Below, one piece after another: positions 51,892 through 59,797 of a stretch of DNA of 64,000 nt. Source of the DNA: Accumulibacter jenkinsii (GTDB taxonomy: Bacteria > Pseudomonadota > Gammaproteobacteria > Burkholderiales > Rhodocyclaceae). The notes beneath the pieces are model-generated. The model saw nothing but the letters and a program-made list of their open reading frames with translations, was not told where the DNA came from and did not search any database. The translations under genes were made by a program, and so were the position numbers. Position 1 is the stretch's first letter, and each line of letters begins with the position of its first letter. Location of the stretch: positions 127,097 to 191,096 of the forward strand of contig JAZKUF010000006.1 in assembly GCA_036625225.1 (NCBI GenBank), written 5' to 3'.

Positions 51892-52211
51892 ACCAGGTGA
51901 CGCGCAGGTATCTGATCGTTACCGGACTTGCGCTTGCCGGGTGGCTTGGCAACGGTGATTTCGGCCCGAATTCGTCGGCAAATCTGGTCGCCACCGCGCA
52001 AGCGGTCGTCGGCCGACCGGCAACGCCGGTCAGCTATGCCGGGGTGGCTCGGCGGTCAACCGTCGGCGTCGGCGCACCCGGGGTGGGCGTTGCACCGGGA
52101 GTTGGCGTGGGAGCGCCGGGAGTGGGCGTCGCACCAGGCGTCGGCGCACCCGGGGTCGGGGTGGCACCCGCCAACCGCGGCGGCCCCGTGAACCGGGTCG
52201 GTATCCGTTGA
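51888..52211 (+). CDS. Small secreted Gly/Val/Pro-repeat protein, partner of interrupted DUF2092
   Basis: A 107-residue protein with an N-terminal signal-like segment (YLIVTGLALAGWLG) and PVSYAGVARRSTV, followed by a repeat of VGVAPGVG/VGAPGVG units. It overlaps the stop of the DUF2092 fragment by four bases. Unlike the partner at 41712-42197 it lacks the C-terminal Cys pair with WYQP, so it may be truncated by a deletion that also removed the start of the MscS-like gene. Expression depends on transcription through or from the insertion element. Confidence 0.6.
   Translation: MNQVTRRYLIVTGLALAGWLGNGDFGPNSSANLVATAQAVVGRPATPVSYAGVARRSTVGVGAPGVGVAPGVGVGAPGVGVAPGVGAPGVGVAPANRGGPVNRVGIR
52066..52172 (+). 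repeat. Degenerate tandem repeat encoding GVGAPGVGVAP units
   Basis: About four imperfect copies of a 24-30 base unit (GTCGGCGCACCCGGGGTGGG and variants such as GTGGGAGCGCCGGGAGTGGG), all in frame. The repeat could expand or contract by slippage. Two units (GGCGTCGGCGCACCCGGGGT) near 52066 and 52138 are nearly identical. Confidence 0.7.
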
Positions 52212-52358
52212 AAACCGCGGCAGCCGTGGGCGTCGCGGCCGATCGCCCGCAGCCGGTGACCGAAGGTTCATCGACCCGGTCGACGGCTCGCGCGCTGCGC
52301 AGCGGCATCTGCAGGAAGCTGCGATGAAAGCCGCCGGGTCTTGCGCCGTCGCGGCTTG

Positions 52359-52943
52359 ATGCCCGTCTTTCTCCGGCTTCTCGCCTTCGGCCTGCAGGAG
52401 ATCGTTGCCAATTTCGTGTCGGGCCTCATCGTTCTCGCCGAACGACCCATCCGGATCGGCGACGGGGTGACGGTCGGTGGCATCTCCGGAACGGTCGGTC
52501 GCATCCGTGCCCGCGCGACGGTGGTGATCGATTTCGACAACAAGGAGGTGATCATCCCGAACAAGGCCTTCCTCACCGGCCAGGTGGTCAACTGGACCTT
52601 GTCGAATCAGACCACTCGCCTGCTGCTCAAGGTTGGGGCCGCCTACGGCAGTGACATCGGGCAGGTGCAACGCCTGATTCCCGAGGTCGTTCGCAGCAAT
52701 CCGGACGTGCTGCCGGATCCCGCGTCGTCGGTTTTCTTCGTCGCCTTCGGGGAGAGTTCGCTCGACTTCGAGGTATGCGCTTTCGTCGGTTCATTCAACC
52801 AGCGCAGGCGAGTGCAGCACGAGATCAATCGAGGCATCGCGCAGATGTTCGCCGAGCAGTGGATCGACATCCCTTACCCGCAGCGCGACCTGCACATCCG
52901 CTCGGCGCCGGGAGTCTTGGCGGGATCGCCATGCCGTCCATGA
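52359..52943 (+). pseudogene. MscS-family mechanosensitive channel, N-terminally truncated
   Basis: The frame begins abruptly inside the family pattern, with LLAFGLQEIVANFVSGLIVLAERPIRIGDGV (shown in part), the end of the pore helix TM3 and the start of the beta domain. The rest of the cytoplasmic domain is present (PNKAFLTGQVVNWTLS, DIPYPQRDLHIR). The membrane helices TM1-TM2 and most of TM3 that should precede are absent, and the sequence upstream to 52212 has no channel-like frame. A deletion between the Gly/Val repeat gene and this gene is the likely cause. It could not make a working channel. Confidence 0.8.
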
Positions 52944-53917
52944 GCACGCGCATTTCTCCTCGCTCACGGTCGGTTATGAGCCGTTCTTTCAGCCTTCGCA
53001 TCGGCCGGATCATTTCTCGGCTGGCCGCCGCCATGGTGTTTATCCTCGCTTCGCTCGCCGGCGCACACGCCCAGGACATCGAGCCGCGCGCCTATGCCAA
53101 CGCGCCGGTTGGTGTGAACTTCCTGATCGCCGGCTATGCCTATACCGAAGGTGCCGTGCCCTTCGATGGCTCCCTGCCGGTGACCCACGCCGAACTGAAG
53201 ACGTCCAGCACGGTTCTCGCCTATGTACGAGTGCTCGACCTGTGGGGCAAATCCGGCAAGTTCGACGCCATCCTGCCCTACACCGCGCTTTCTGGAACAG
53301 CCGAGCTCGCCGGTCACCCCGTCGAGCGCGAGGCGAACGGTCTCGCCGATCCCCGATTCCGCTTATCGGTCAACCTTTACGGCTCGCCGGCGCTGACGCC
53401 GAAGGAGTTCAGGAATTATCAGCAGGACCTGATCGTCGGCGCCAGCCTGCAGGTGTCGATGCCTGCGGGCCAGTACGATTCCCGCCGGCTGATCAACATC
53501 GGCAGCAAGCGCTGGTCCTTCAAGCCCGAAGTGGGCATTTCCCAGAGCATGGGGCCGTGGACATTTGAGTTCCAGGCAGCGGCCACCTTCTTCACGGACA
53601 ACGAGAATTTCTTCGGCGGCAACACCCGTTCTCAGGATCCCCTCTACTCGCTGCAGGGGCATGCGATCTACGGTTCCCGCTCGGGCATCTGGGGTTCGTT
53701 CGACGTCACCTGCTTCACCGGTGGCCGGACGACGGTGAACGGCGTGCAGAGCGACGATCTCCAGCAGAACTGGCGGGTCGGCGGGACGCTGGCGTTGCCG
53801 GTGGACGTGCGCAATTCGGTCAAGGTTTATGCCAGCAGCGGCGTCTCGGCACGGACCGGCAACAACTACGACCTGATCGGCATTGCCTGGCAGTACCGCT
53901 GGGGCGCCGGGCTGTGA
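52931..53917 (+). CDS. Outer membrane transporter-like beta-barrel (phenol degradation meta-pathway family)
   Basis: A 328-residue exported protein. The signal peptide follows MSRSFSLRIGR and ends near AGAHAQ. Barrel strands include GVNFLIAGYAYTEGAVPFDG, LRSVNLYGSPALT-like segments and WRVGGTLALPVDVRNSVKVYAS, ending AWQYRWGAGL. It matches the MetA-pathway outer membrane family common beside DUF2092 genes. ATG 52931, 52940 and 52976 are all possible; the last starts directly at the signal peptide. It overlaps the 3' end of the MscS remnant. Confidence 0.8.
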   Translation: MPSMSTRISPRSRSVMSRSFSLRIGRIISRLAAAMVFILASLAGAHAQDIEPRAYANAPVGVNFLIAGYAYTEGAVPFDGSLPVTHAELKTSSTVLAYVRVLDLWGKSGKFDAILPYTALSGTAELAGHPVEREANGLADPRFRLSVNLYGSPALTPKEFRNYQQDLIVGASLQVSMPAGQYDSRRLINIGSKRWSFKPEVGISQSMGPWTFEFQAAATFFTDNENFFGGNTRSQDPLYSLQGHAIYGSRSGIWGSFDVTCFTGGRTTVNGVQSDDLQQNWRVGGTLALPVDVRNSVKVYASSGVSARTGNNYDLIGIAWQYRWGAGL

Positions 53918-54175
53918 GCGGCGGCGTGAGACAGCAGCGCGCCAAGCCGCTGGCGATGTTCATCAATGGCTGCGAACCTCAACTGCAATGCAGCGAAAAA
54001 TCCATACGGATCCAAACGTCTGTTTCCTTGCGGGTGCAGCGCTTGCCGGCGGCGCCTGCCGGCTAGTCAACGATGCGGTCACCGAGGTCGATCCGCAGGC
54101 CGCGGTTTTCTCGCATTCCCGCCATGAAATCAATCGCCAAGAGCCCGCCAGTAAACATTCACACCCCCTCCGTTT

Positions 54176-54690
54176 TTACACGGCTGCCGGGATAGGGGGA
54201 AGCGGGGGAAGCGCCAGGCCCTTGCGAGCCGCACGGATGACGGTGCCGAGATAGATAGCGCCAGGAGGAGGCGCCACGACGATTGCAGGTTTCGATGACG
54301 CTGGCCAGCAGAGCGAAGGCGCGAGTCCCCGCTTCGGAGTGGGTGCCGTGGCTGATGTTGCGGGCGATGACCCAGTGCCGCAGGGCCTGTTCGGCAGCGT
54401 TGTTCGAGAGCGGCAGGTGAGGCTCGGCGAGGGGACGCATGATCACCTCCCAGTCGTAGAGGAATTCACGCGCGACGCTGCGCAGCGCCGAGTGGGCATC
54501 ACTCCAGTGCGCGGTGCACAGGCGCTTCAGCCGATCGACCTGGGCCGCGTAAAGAATCGGTAGCCCTTCCGGTGGCGGCTCGACCCGCGCCGCGTAGATG
54601 GCCTTCTCCAGTGTTTTCATGAGGCCTTCCATCTCCTGCCCGATACCGGCTACCCGGCCATCGCTGGATTCGGCCAGGCCCTGAAGTTTG
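54176..54690 (-). pseudogene. ISBst12-like transposase, C-terminal fragment with frameshift
   Basis: From KLQGLAESSDGRVAG the frame carries the IS66 C-terminal core with PLSNNAAEQALRHWVIARNISHGT. Near the end, GATA is duplicated at 54250-54257 (TATC-TATC on the coding strand). Removing four bases restores YLGTVIRAARKGLALPPL and the stop at 54176, the normal ending of this family; with the duplication, the frame instead runs to 54159. The fragment joins in frame to the piece at 57622-58546 once the nested element is removed. Confidence 0.88.
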
Positions 54691-54988
54691 GTGTCCCTCC
54701 GGCAAAGCTGCAAAACGCCCTGGACAAGGCCGCCGGAAGCCTCCCGCGATCAAATATTTGCACTTTCAGCTGACGTTCCACGCTCAAATCGGGTATGGTG
54801 CGGCACATGCACACGCCCCCGAGGGACCGACACCGGCAGATTTCCGAAGACGATCTCGTCTTCATCCGCCCGTCGATCGCCGATCATCCGGCGTCGAGTC
54901 GCAAGACCGGGTCGAAGCCGGGGTGTGAAGGGTGGAACCTGGGCTATCCGTGGGTCAAGGACTGTCGCCCGCGGCGATCAGCGCTCGC

Positions 54989-56623
54989 ATGAAGAAACCG
55001 CCTGAACAGGTCGATGTCACGCCAGCGCAGATCGACGAACTGCTGGCCCTCGCGAAACCGGTGTTTCCGGCCCCGCAGTACGCCCGGCTCAGCCAGATCC
55101 TCTCGACCTTTGTCTTCGTCATGCAGGCCCTGCAGAACACGAAGCTCTCGCTGGCGCGTTTTCGACAGATGGTGTTCGGCGCCCCGACCGAGAGCAAACG
55201 CCATCTCCTAAAGCCGCTCCCCCAGACGGACGAAATACCCGCCGCTGCGGATGCGGCCGCGCCCGGAGAGACCGCGGCCGGAGAGACCGCGCCCGCCGAA
55301 GCGAGTCCCCCGAAGCCAGGCCACGGCCGCAATAGCGCGGCGAAGTATGTCGATTCGCAGGTCATCGAAGTGAAGCTTCCGGGTCTGAAGGCCGGCGATC
55401 CCTGCCCGAACTGCGACCAGGCCAAGGTCTATGCCTCGCCTCCCCGCATCGTCGTCAAAGTGGTCGGCCAGCCACCGATTGACGCCACGATCTACCGCCT
55501 GGAAACCCTGCGCTGCCGGATGTGCGAGACGACCTACGTGGCGCCGCTGCCCGAAGGCGTCTGCGCGTCGAAATATGACCCCAGCTGTGCGAGCCTGCTC
55601 GCCCAGTTGCGCTACGGCAGCGGGATGCCGTTCCATCGCATCGAAGGGCTGCAGGCGAGCCTCAACGTGCCACTACCGGATTCGACGCAGTGGGACATCC
55701 TCTCTCAGGCGGTACCGGCGCCGCGCGCCGTCTTCGACGAGCTGATTCGCGAGGCCGGACAGGCTGATCTGCTGCACTGCGACGACACCCCGATGAAGAT
55801 CCTGTCGCTGATCGCCGAGAGGAAGCAGATCGAAGCCGCCAGCCTGGAAGCGAAGCGCAAGGCGATCAATACTTCCAGCATCGTCGCCGTGCTCGATGAG
55901 GGCAAGCACGTGGCGCTGTATTTCACCGGTCACCCCCACGCCGGGCAGAACCTCTCGGCGGTCCTCGCGAAGCGGGAGCCGGGGCTGGCAATCCCGATGC
56001 AGATGAGCGATGCGCTCGCGAGCAACTTCGTCGGCGAGTTCGCGACGATCATCGGCAAATGCATCGCTCATGGCCGCCGCCGTTTTGTCGATCTGGTGCC
56101 GCATTTCCCCGAGCACTGCCGCTATGTGATCGAGACCCTGGCCCAGGTCTATGCCCACGAGGCGCATTGCCAGGCGAAAGCGATGTCGCCCGACGAGCGC
56201 CTGCTCTACCACCAGGAACACAGCGGCCCGCCGATGCAGGCCATGCGTGACTGGATCGGGGATCAGTTCGCGAAGTCTCTTGTCGAGCCGCACAGCAGTC
56301 TGGGCAAGGCCCTGACCTATCTGATCAAGCACTGGGACGGCATGACGCTCTTTCTACGCCAGGCCGGCGCCCCCCTGGACAACAACCTCGCCGAAAGGGC
56401 ACTCAAGCGGGCGATCATGCATCGCAAGAATTCGATGTTCTACAAGACCCCGAAGGGGGCCGAGGTGGGGGACGTCTACATGAGCCTGATCCATACGTGC
56501 GAGCTCTGTCGGGTCAATCCGTTCGCCTATCTGCAGGCCTTGCACAAAAACGTCAGCCAGGTGCTGGCCCAGGCGGCGCAGTGGCTGCCCTGGAATTACC
56601 ACCAGCAACTTGCCGCCACCTGA
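54989..56623 (+). CDS. tnpC: IS66-family transposase TnpC, copy 2
   Basis: The protein is identical to TnpC of copy 1 (544 residues), including the zinc-finger Cys pairs, LLHCDDTPMK with the first catalytic Asp, and DNNLAERALKRAI with the catalytic Glu. Two silent changes at 56278 and 56281 distinguish the gene. Both copies appear fully able to move. Confidence 0.95.
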   Translation: MKKPPEQVDVTPAQIDELLALAKPVFPAPQYARLSQILSTFVFVMQALQNTKLSLARFRQMVFGAPTESKRHLLKPLPQTDEIPAAADAAAPGETAAGETAPAEASPPKPGHGRNSAAKYVDSQVIEVKLPGLKAGDPCPNCDQAKVYASPPRIVVKVVGQPPIDATIYRLETLRCRMCETTYVAPLPEGVCASKYDPSCASLLAQLRYGSGMPFHRIEGLQASLNVPLPDSTQWDILSQAVPAPRAVFDELIREAGQADLLHCDDTPMKILSLIAERKQIEAASLEAKRKAINTSSIVAVLDEGKHVALYFTGHPHAGQNLSAVLAKREPGLAIPMQMSDALASNFVGEFATIIGKCIAHGRRRFVDLVPHFPEHCRYVIETLAQVYAHEAHCQAKAMSPDERLLYHQEHSGPPMQAMRDWIGDQFAKSLVEPHSSLGKALTYLIKHWDGMTLFLRQAGAPLDNNLAERALKRAIMHRKNSMFYKTPKGAEVGDVYMSLIHTCELCRVNPFAYLQALHKNVSQVLAQAAQWLPWNYHQQLAAT

Positions 56624-56759
56624 GGCGATTTCCAACAAACCTCGTACCGGTATTCTGCCTAATCGTGGAGAAGCGGGTAGATGCATCCGCCTGTGGCCGC
56701 CTGCTTCCTCGGCTTGGCGGGTAGAGGAATTTCCTGAAATCACCTGAGCGCTGGCGACC

Positions 56760-57113
56760 CTACGCCGCGAGGCGGCGCCAGGCCGGCGCCGCGCGGGTCC
56801 GCGTGGGGTCGCCGGCCATCAGCAGCACCTGCAGCTCGCAAGCCTGAAGCGGCTGGAGCGGCGCCGTACCATCGGGCCAGAAGGCAAACCGGCCACTCGA
56901 CAGACGCTTCTGGCAGAGCCAGAAACCCTGGCCATCGTAGACCAGAATCTTGATCGCTGTCCGTGCGCGGTTGCGGAAGATGAACAGCCCGCCGCTGAAC
57001 GGATCGGCCGCCAGGCGCTGCCGGCAGATGCCGGCCAGCCCATCGATGCCGGCCCGAAAATCGATCGGTTCGACCGCGACCAGGAGACGCATGTGCGGCG
57101 TGATCTGGATCAT
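56760..57113 (-). CDS. tnpB: IS66-family accessory protein TnpB, copy 2
   Basis: Identical in sequence to the 117-residue TnpB of copy 1, coupled to tnpA by an ATGA overlap and convergent with tnpC. Confidence 0.95.
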   Translation of the reverse strand: MIQITPHMRLLVAVEPIDFRAGIDGLAGICRQRLAADPFSGGLFIFRNRARTAIKILVYDGQGFWLCQKRLSSGRFAFWPDGTAPLQPLQACELQVLLMAGDPTRTRAAPAWRRLAA

Positions 57114-57538
57114 GCGGCGCACCAGAAGGCGCTGCACAGGCCGGCGAGACCGGCCAGGCCCGGGCCATTGAGTTCCACCCGCATCTTGGCGCCGCGTGGG
57201 TTCTCGAGTTCTATCGTGCACTCGCAGAGGCGCTGAGCGACGGGCTCCTGGGCGGGCGACACCGTCAATTCGACGAACCGGGTTTCATTTCCCCTGGTCC
57301 CGAGCGCCCCCCCGGCCTGCCCCTGCTGGCGCCGCTTCAACCCTTCATAATTCAGCTGGAGTTCCCGCGCGGTGACGTGCAGGCCGTGTTCTCGTGCGAT
57401 GCCAACCGCCGCCGCCCACAACGATCGAGGAATGTGCTCCCCGCGTCCCCGCGTTTCACGCCAGCCCTTGAACCGCTCCCGTACCTCCGCCAGGCTCTCG
57501 CCAGAACCTACTGCCGCCACCTTCTCCAGGTTGTCCAT
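57110..57538 (-). CDS. tnpA: IS66-family accessory protein TnpA, copy 2
   Basis: Identical to the 142-residue TnpA of copy 1, with the same helix-turn-helix-like region and the same overlap with tnpB. Confidence 0.85.
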   Translation of the reverse strand: MDNLEKVAAVGSGESLAEVRERFKGWRETRGRGEHIPRSLWAAAVGIAREHGLHVTARELQLNYEGLKRRQQGQAGGALGTRGNETRFVELTVSPAQEPVAQRLCECTIELENPRGAKMRVELNGPGLAGLAGLCSAFWCAA

Positions 57539-57621
57539 CTGCCGCTCCTCTTCAGGTTGAATTCGCAGCCAACCTTACCAAGGACGTCCAGCGATTTCAT
57601 GCAATCTTGCCGGAAGGACAC

Positions 57622-58546
57622 GAAGTTTGCGTATCAGATGGGGCCAACAGCGCAGGCGATTCAGCCAGGCCCGGTAGACCCGGTAGCCATCGCTGCGGAT
57701 GGTCTCGTCAATGACGGCGACACTGAGCAGCAGGCCGAACATTTCCATCAGCGCTTCCCGAATCCGCGGCCGTGAGAGACGCAGGCGCAGCGCAAGGAAC
57801 ACGATGAGGCCAGCCAACTGCGGACCGAACCAGACGCCATTCACCCAACTCGACCTGGTGCCACTCATGCGCTCCCGCGGACCGCCAGGGCTGCGCACGG
57901 CTGACATATGGCCGCAGTGGTCACAGTCCGTTTCGAACAGAATGTGGCGGATGACACTGAACAGCAGCCCGACCTGGCCCTCGACTGGCGGCGCAATGTC
58001 GACCTCGTCCCAGGCGGTGTAAGGTTTTGCAGGCGCGTTCGCCGAGATTGCCCGCGCACAGACGGAGCAGTGCTCGGGGCGGTGATCACAGGTGCCGGTG
58101 ACCGCGAGTTTTTGCGTCCGGCCGTAGCCCGGGCTGCCGGGCTGCTTGCCCGCTTTCCTGCCGGAAGCTTTCACCGCTGTCGAAGGCTTCACGGGGGCAT
58201 TGGCCGGGTCTTCCTCGACCTCGGGGGCTTTGGTCGCTCCTGCCGCAGCGACGGCTGTCCCGGTCTCGCCCGGCAAATGCTCGCTGGCCGGAACAGGGCA
58301 CCCCTCAGACGCTTCGGGTTTCACCCAGGGCGCCTGGCTGGTCGGCGGACGCGAGCTGTTTTCGGGGTTCTGGTGCAGCCGATCCTGCAACTCCTTGACG
58401 TCGTGCAGCAGACGCTTCGACACTTCCAGCAACAGCTCCACCGGCAGCCTGGTCAGCCATTCGTCGTCCATCTGGAGAAGGTCGTGCTTGCGCAGGTACA
58501 TGGTGTCGGGTTGTTGTCGTTGCTTTGTGGCAAGCATGACATACAA
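57622..58546 (-). pseudogene. ISBst12-like transposase, N-terminal fragment
   Basis: The frame from 58546 gives about 308 residues of an IS66-type transposase: coiled coil (LEVSKRLLHDVKELQDRLHQN) then PENSSRPPTSQAPW, zinc-finger region (CDHRPEHCSVC, CDHCGHM) and the start of the catalytic domain (WVNGVWFGPQLAGLIVFLALR). The coding frame runs into copy 2 after CWPHLIRKL. Joined to the 54176-54690 fragment it reads LIRKL-QGLAES without a gap. ATGs at 58537 or 58501 are possible starts. Confidence 0.9.
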
Positions 58547-58612
58547 ATTGCCGTTGCAACGGAAATTTCAGGGCAGGTGACGGTTACTGGACAGGGGGGT
58601 GTGAATGTTTAC

Positions 58613-59521
58613 GCCCGCCAAGTCGCAGGATATAAACAAAATTTGGGTTGACTCGTGAGACTCCATGATTAGACTTTCACGACTTCCTGGCTCTCGTGGT
58701 CGATAACTCGACCAGCGGGGTACTGACCCAATCCAAAAATCTCTCTCCTCCGCTCGTACTACCCGCTTGAGGAGCAAAAGTCTGAACCAGCGTGAGGCTA
58801 AAATCTCACAGGAAAAAGGTGGGGCGGATAGCGTCGCGTTACTGTTCTTATTTGTGGAGGGCCTGATAGCATGCCAGTATCATTTAACGAAGGGGTCGCT
58901 CATTACAAAACCACAGACATCGCTTTCCCGAGCCTCATGCCTGTATCGCTGGTGCAGGGGAGTATGAAGTCAGCTTGCGGCTCCTCCATTCTTGCTACTA
59001 GGCACATTAGCTTCGACGGCCTGAGGTGGCGCTCCGAGATGCTTGGATTAACTGCCAGCTCGAGTGCGGAGTTCATGACGGACTTGATGCGTTCAGCGTC
59101 GGTTAGTAGAAATTCTTTTCCGGTTCGCCCTACGACGGCGGTAAGAACGGGCGCTTGACATCCCGGAAGCTTTCAACCGTTTTGTCGGCCCGATCGACAA
59201 CCCCGCGTGCAATGTTCATATTGCCCGAAGAACTCTTGGTCGCCGAAGCGCGAGATTTCCTGGCGAAGGCCACCGCCACCCCAGCCTTGCCGCCCCGCCG
59301 CCGGTGGCTGGCGTTGCTGGTCATTATCGTTGACCAGGCGTCCGGTGCATGGATGGTCTGCCACTTGGCGGGGTTGGCAAGCGCGCGTCATTGCCTCTTC
59401 GATACCGCCGAGAGGACTCGCTTGCGCCTGTCCAGACGCAGCCTCATCCGACAGGCCAGCACGCGCTCGGTCCGCTCACGCTCGGCCCTGGCACCTATCC
59501 GTTTCTGCGTTTTCTCCGGTC
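58613..59521. other. 909-base stretch of remnant sequence with no intact gene
   Basis: Nothing complete is recognised. A 95-codon frame at 58871-59158 (plus) contains ATRHISFDGLRWRSEMLGL, which faintly recalls the C-terminal beta domain of Mu/TniA-type transposases; this is too weak for a call. A minus-strand frame at 59130-59324 is Arg/Lys-rich and unmatched. Base composition here is lower in GC than in the chromosome genes. It is probably decayed mobile DNA. Confidence 0.55.
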
Positions 59522-59797
59522 ATGTTGATCAAATACCTCTTGAGGAACTGTTTGGATCAAACGGATCTCTCGGATCGATTTGCGATGCTCATGGTCGCTG
59601 TGCGGACAGGAGAAAGGGCGCTGCCGCTTGCTTGGTGGGTTGAATCAGGCGCCGCCAACCTGGGTTTGAATTACAGCGGGAGTTCCTTGATAGAAGTGGG
59701 AGGGCGGCTTCCGGTTGGCGCACCGGTATTACTGCAGGCCGATCGTGCGATCGTACATTGTTATTATGTACAAGTAAATCTTAGGGTAAAATATTAA
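59522..59797 (+). pseudogene. IS4-type transposase fragment
   Basis: The frame reads MLIKYLLRNCLDQTDLSD, then MLMVAVRTGERALPLAWWVESG and LPVGAPVLLQADR. These are the second-Asp region of IS4-like DDE transposases (normally ...GxRALPLAWRVE... and ...VLLLADRFY). The N-terminal and C-terminal thirds are missing, and after ADR the similarity stops. Its stop overlaps the start of the radical SAM gene, so the radical SAM pair was joined to old IS debris. Confidence 0.65.

Larger units (their letters stand above)
54691..57621. mobile_element. IS66-family insertion sequence, copy 2 (2931 bp), nested
   Basis: Same length, ends and genes as copy 1 at 48377-51307, in the same orientation. Flanking 8-base repeats GAAGTTTG are at 54683-54690 and 57622-57629. 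It interrupts the transposase gene of the outer element. The only differences noticed from copy 1 are two silent third-position changes, at 56278 and 56281 (tct ctt here, tcg ctc in copy 1). Confidence 0.97.
54151..58612. mobile_element. IS66-family single-gene element (ISBst12-like), itself interrupted
   Basis: Perfect 18-bp inverted repeats begin GTAAACATTCACACCCCC at 54151-54168 and at 58612-58595 on the other strand. Flanking direct repeats GCCCGCCA stand at 54143-54150 and 58613-58620. Without the nested element and its duplicated 8 bases the unit is 1523 bp and encodes only a transposase, as in the ISBst12 branch of IS66. It is the host of IS66 copy 2. The element's own gene is broken twice, by the insertion and by a frameshift. 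Confidence 0.93.

Noticed and set aside
58871..59158. Possible Mu/TniA-type transposase C-terminus
   Set aside because: Similarity rests on one short stretch (RHISFDGLRWRSEM) and is too weak to name.
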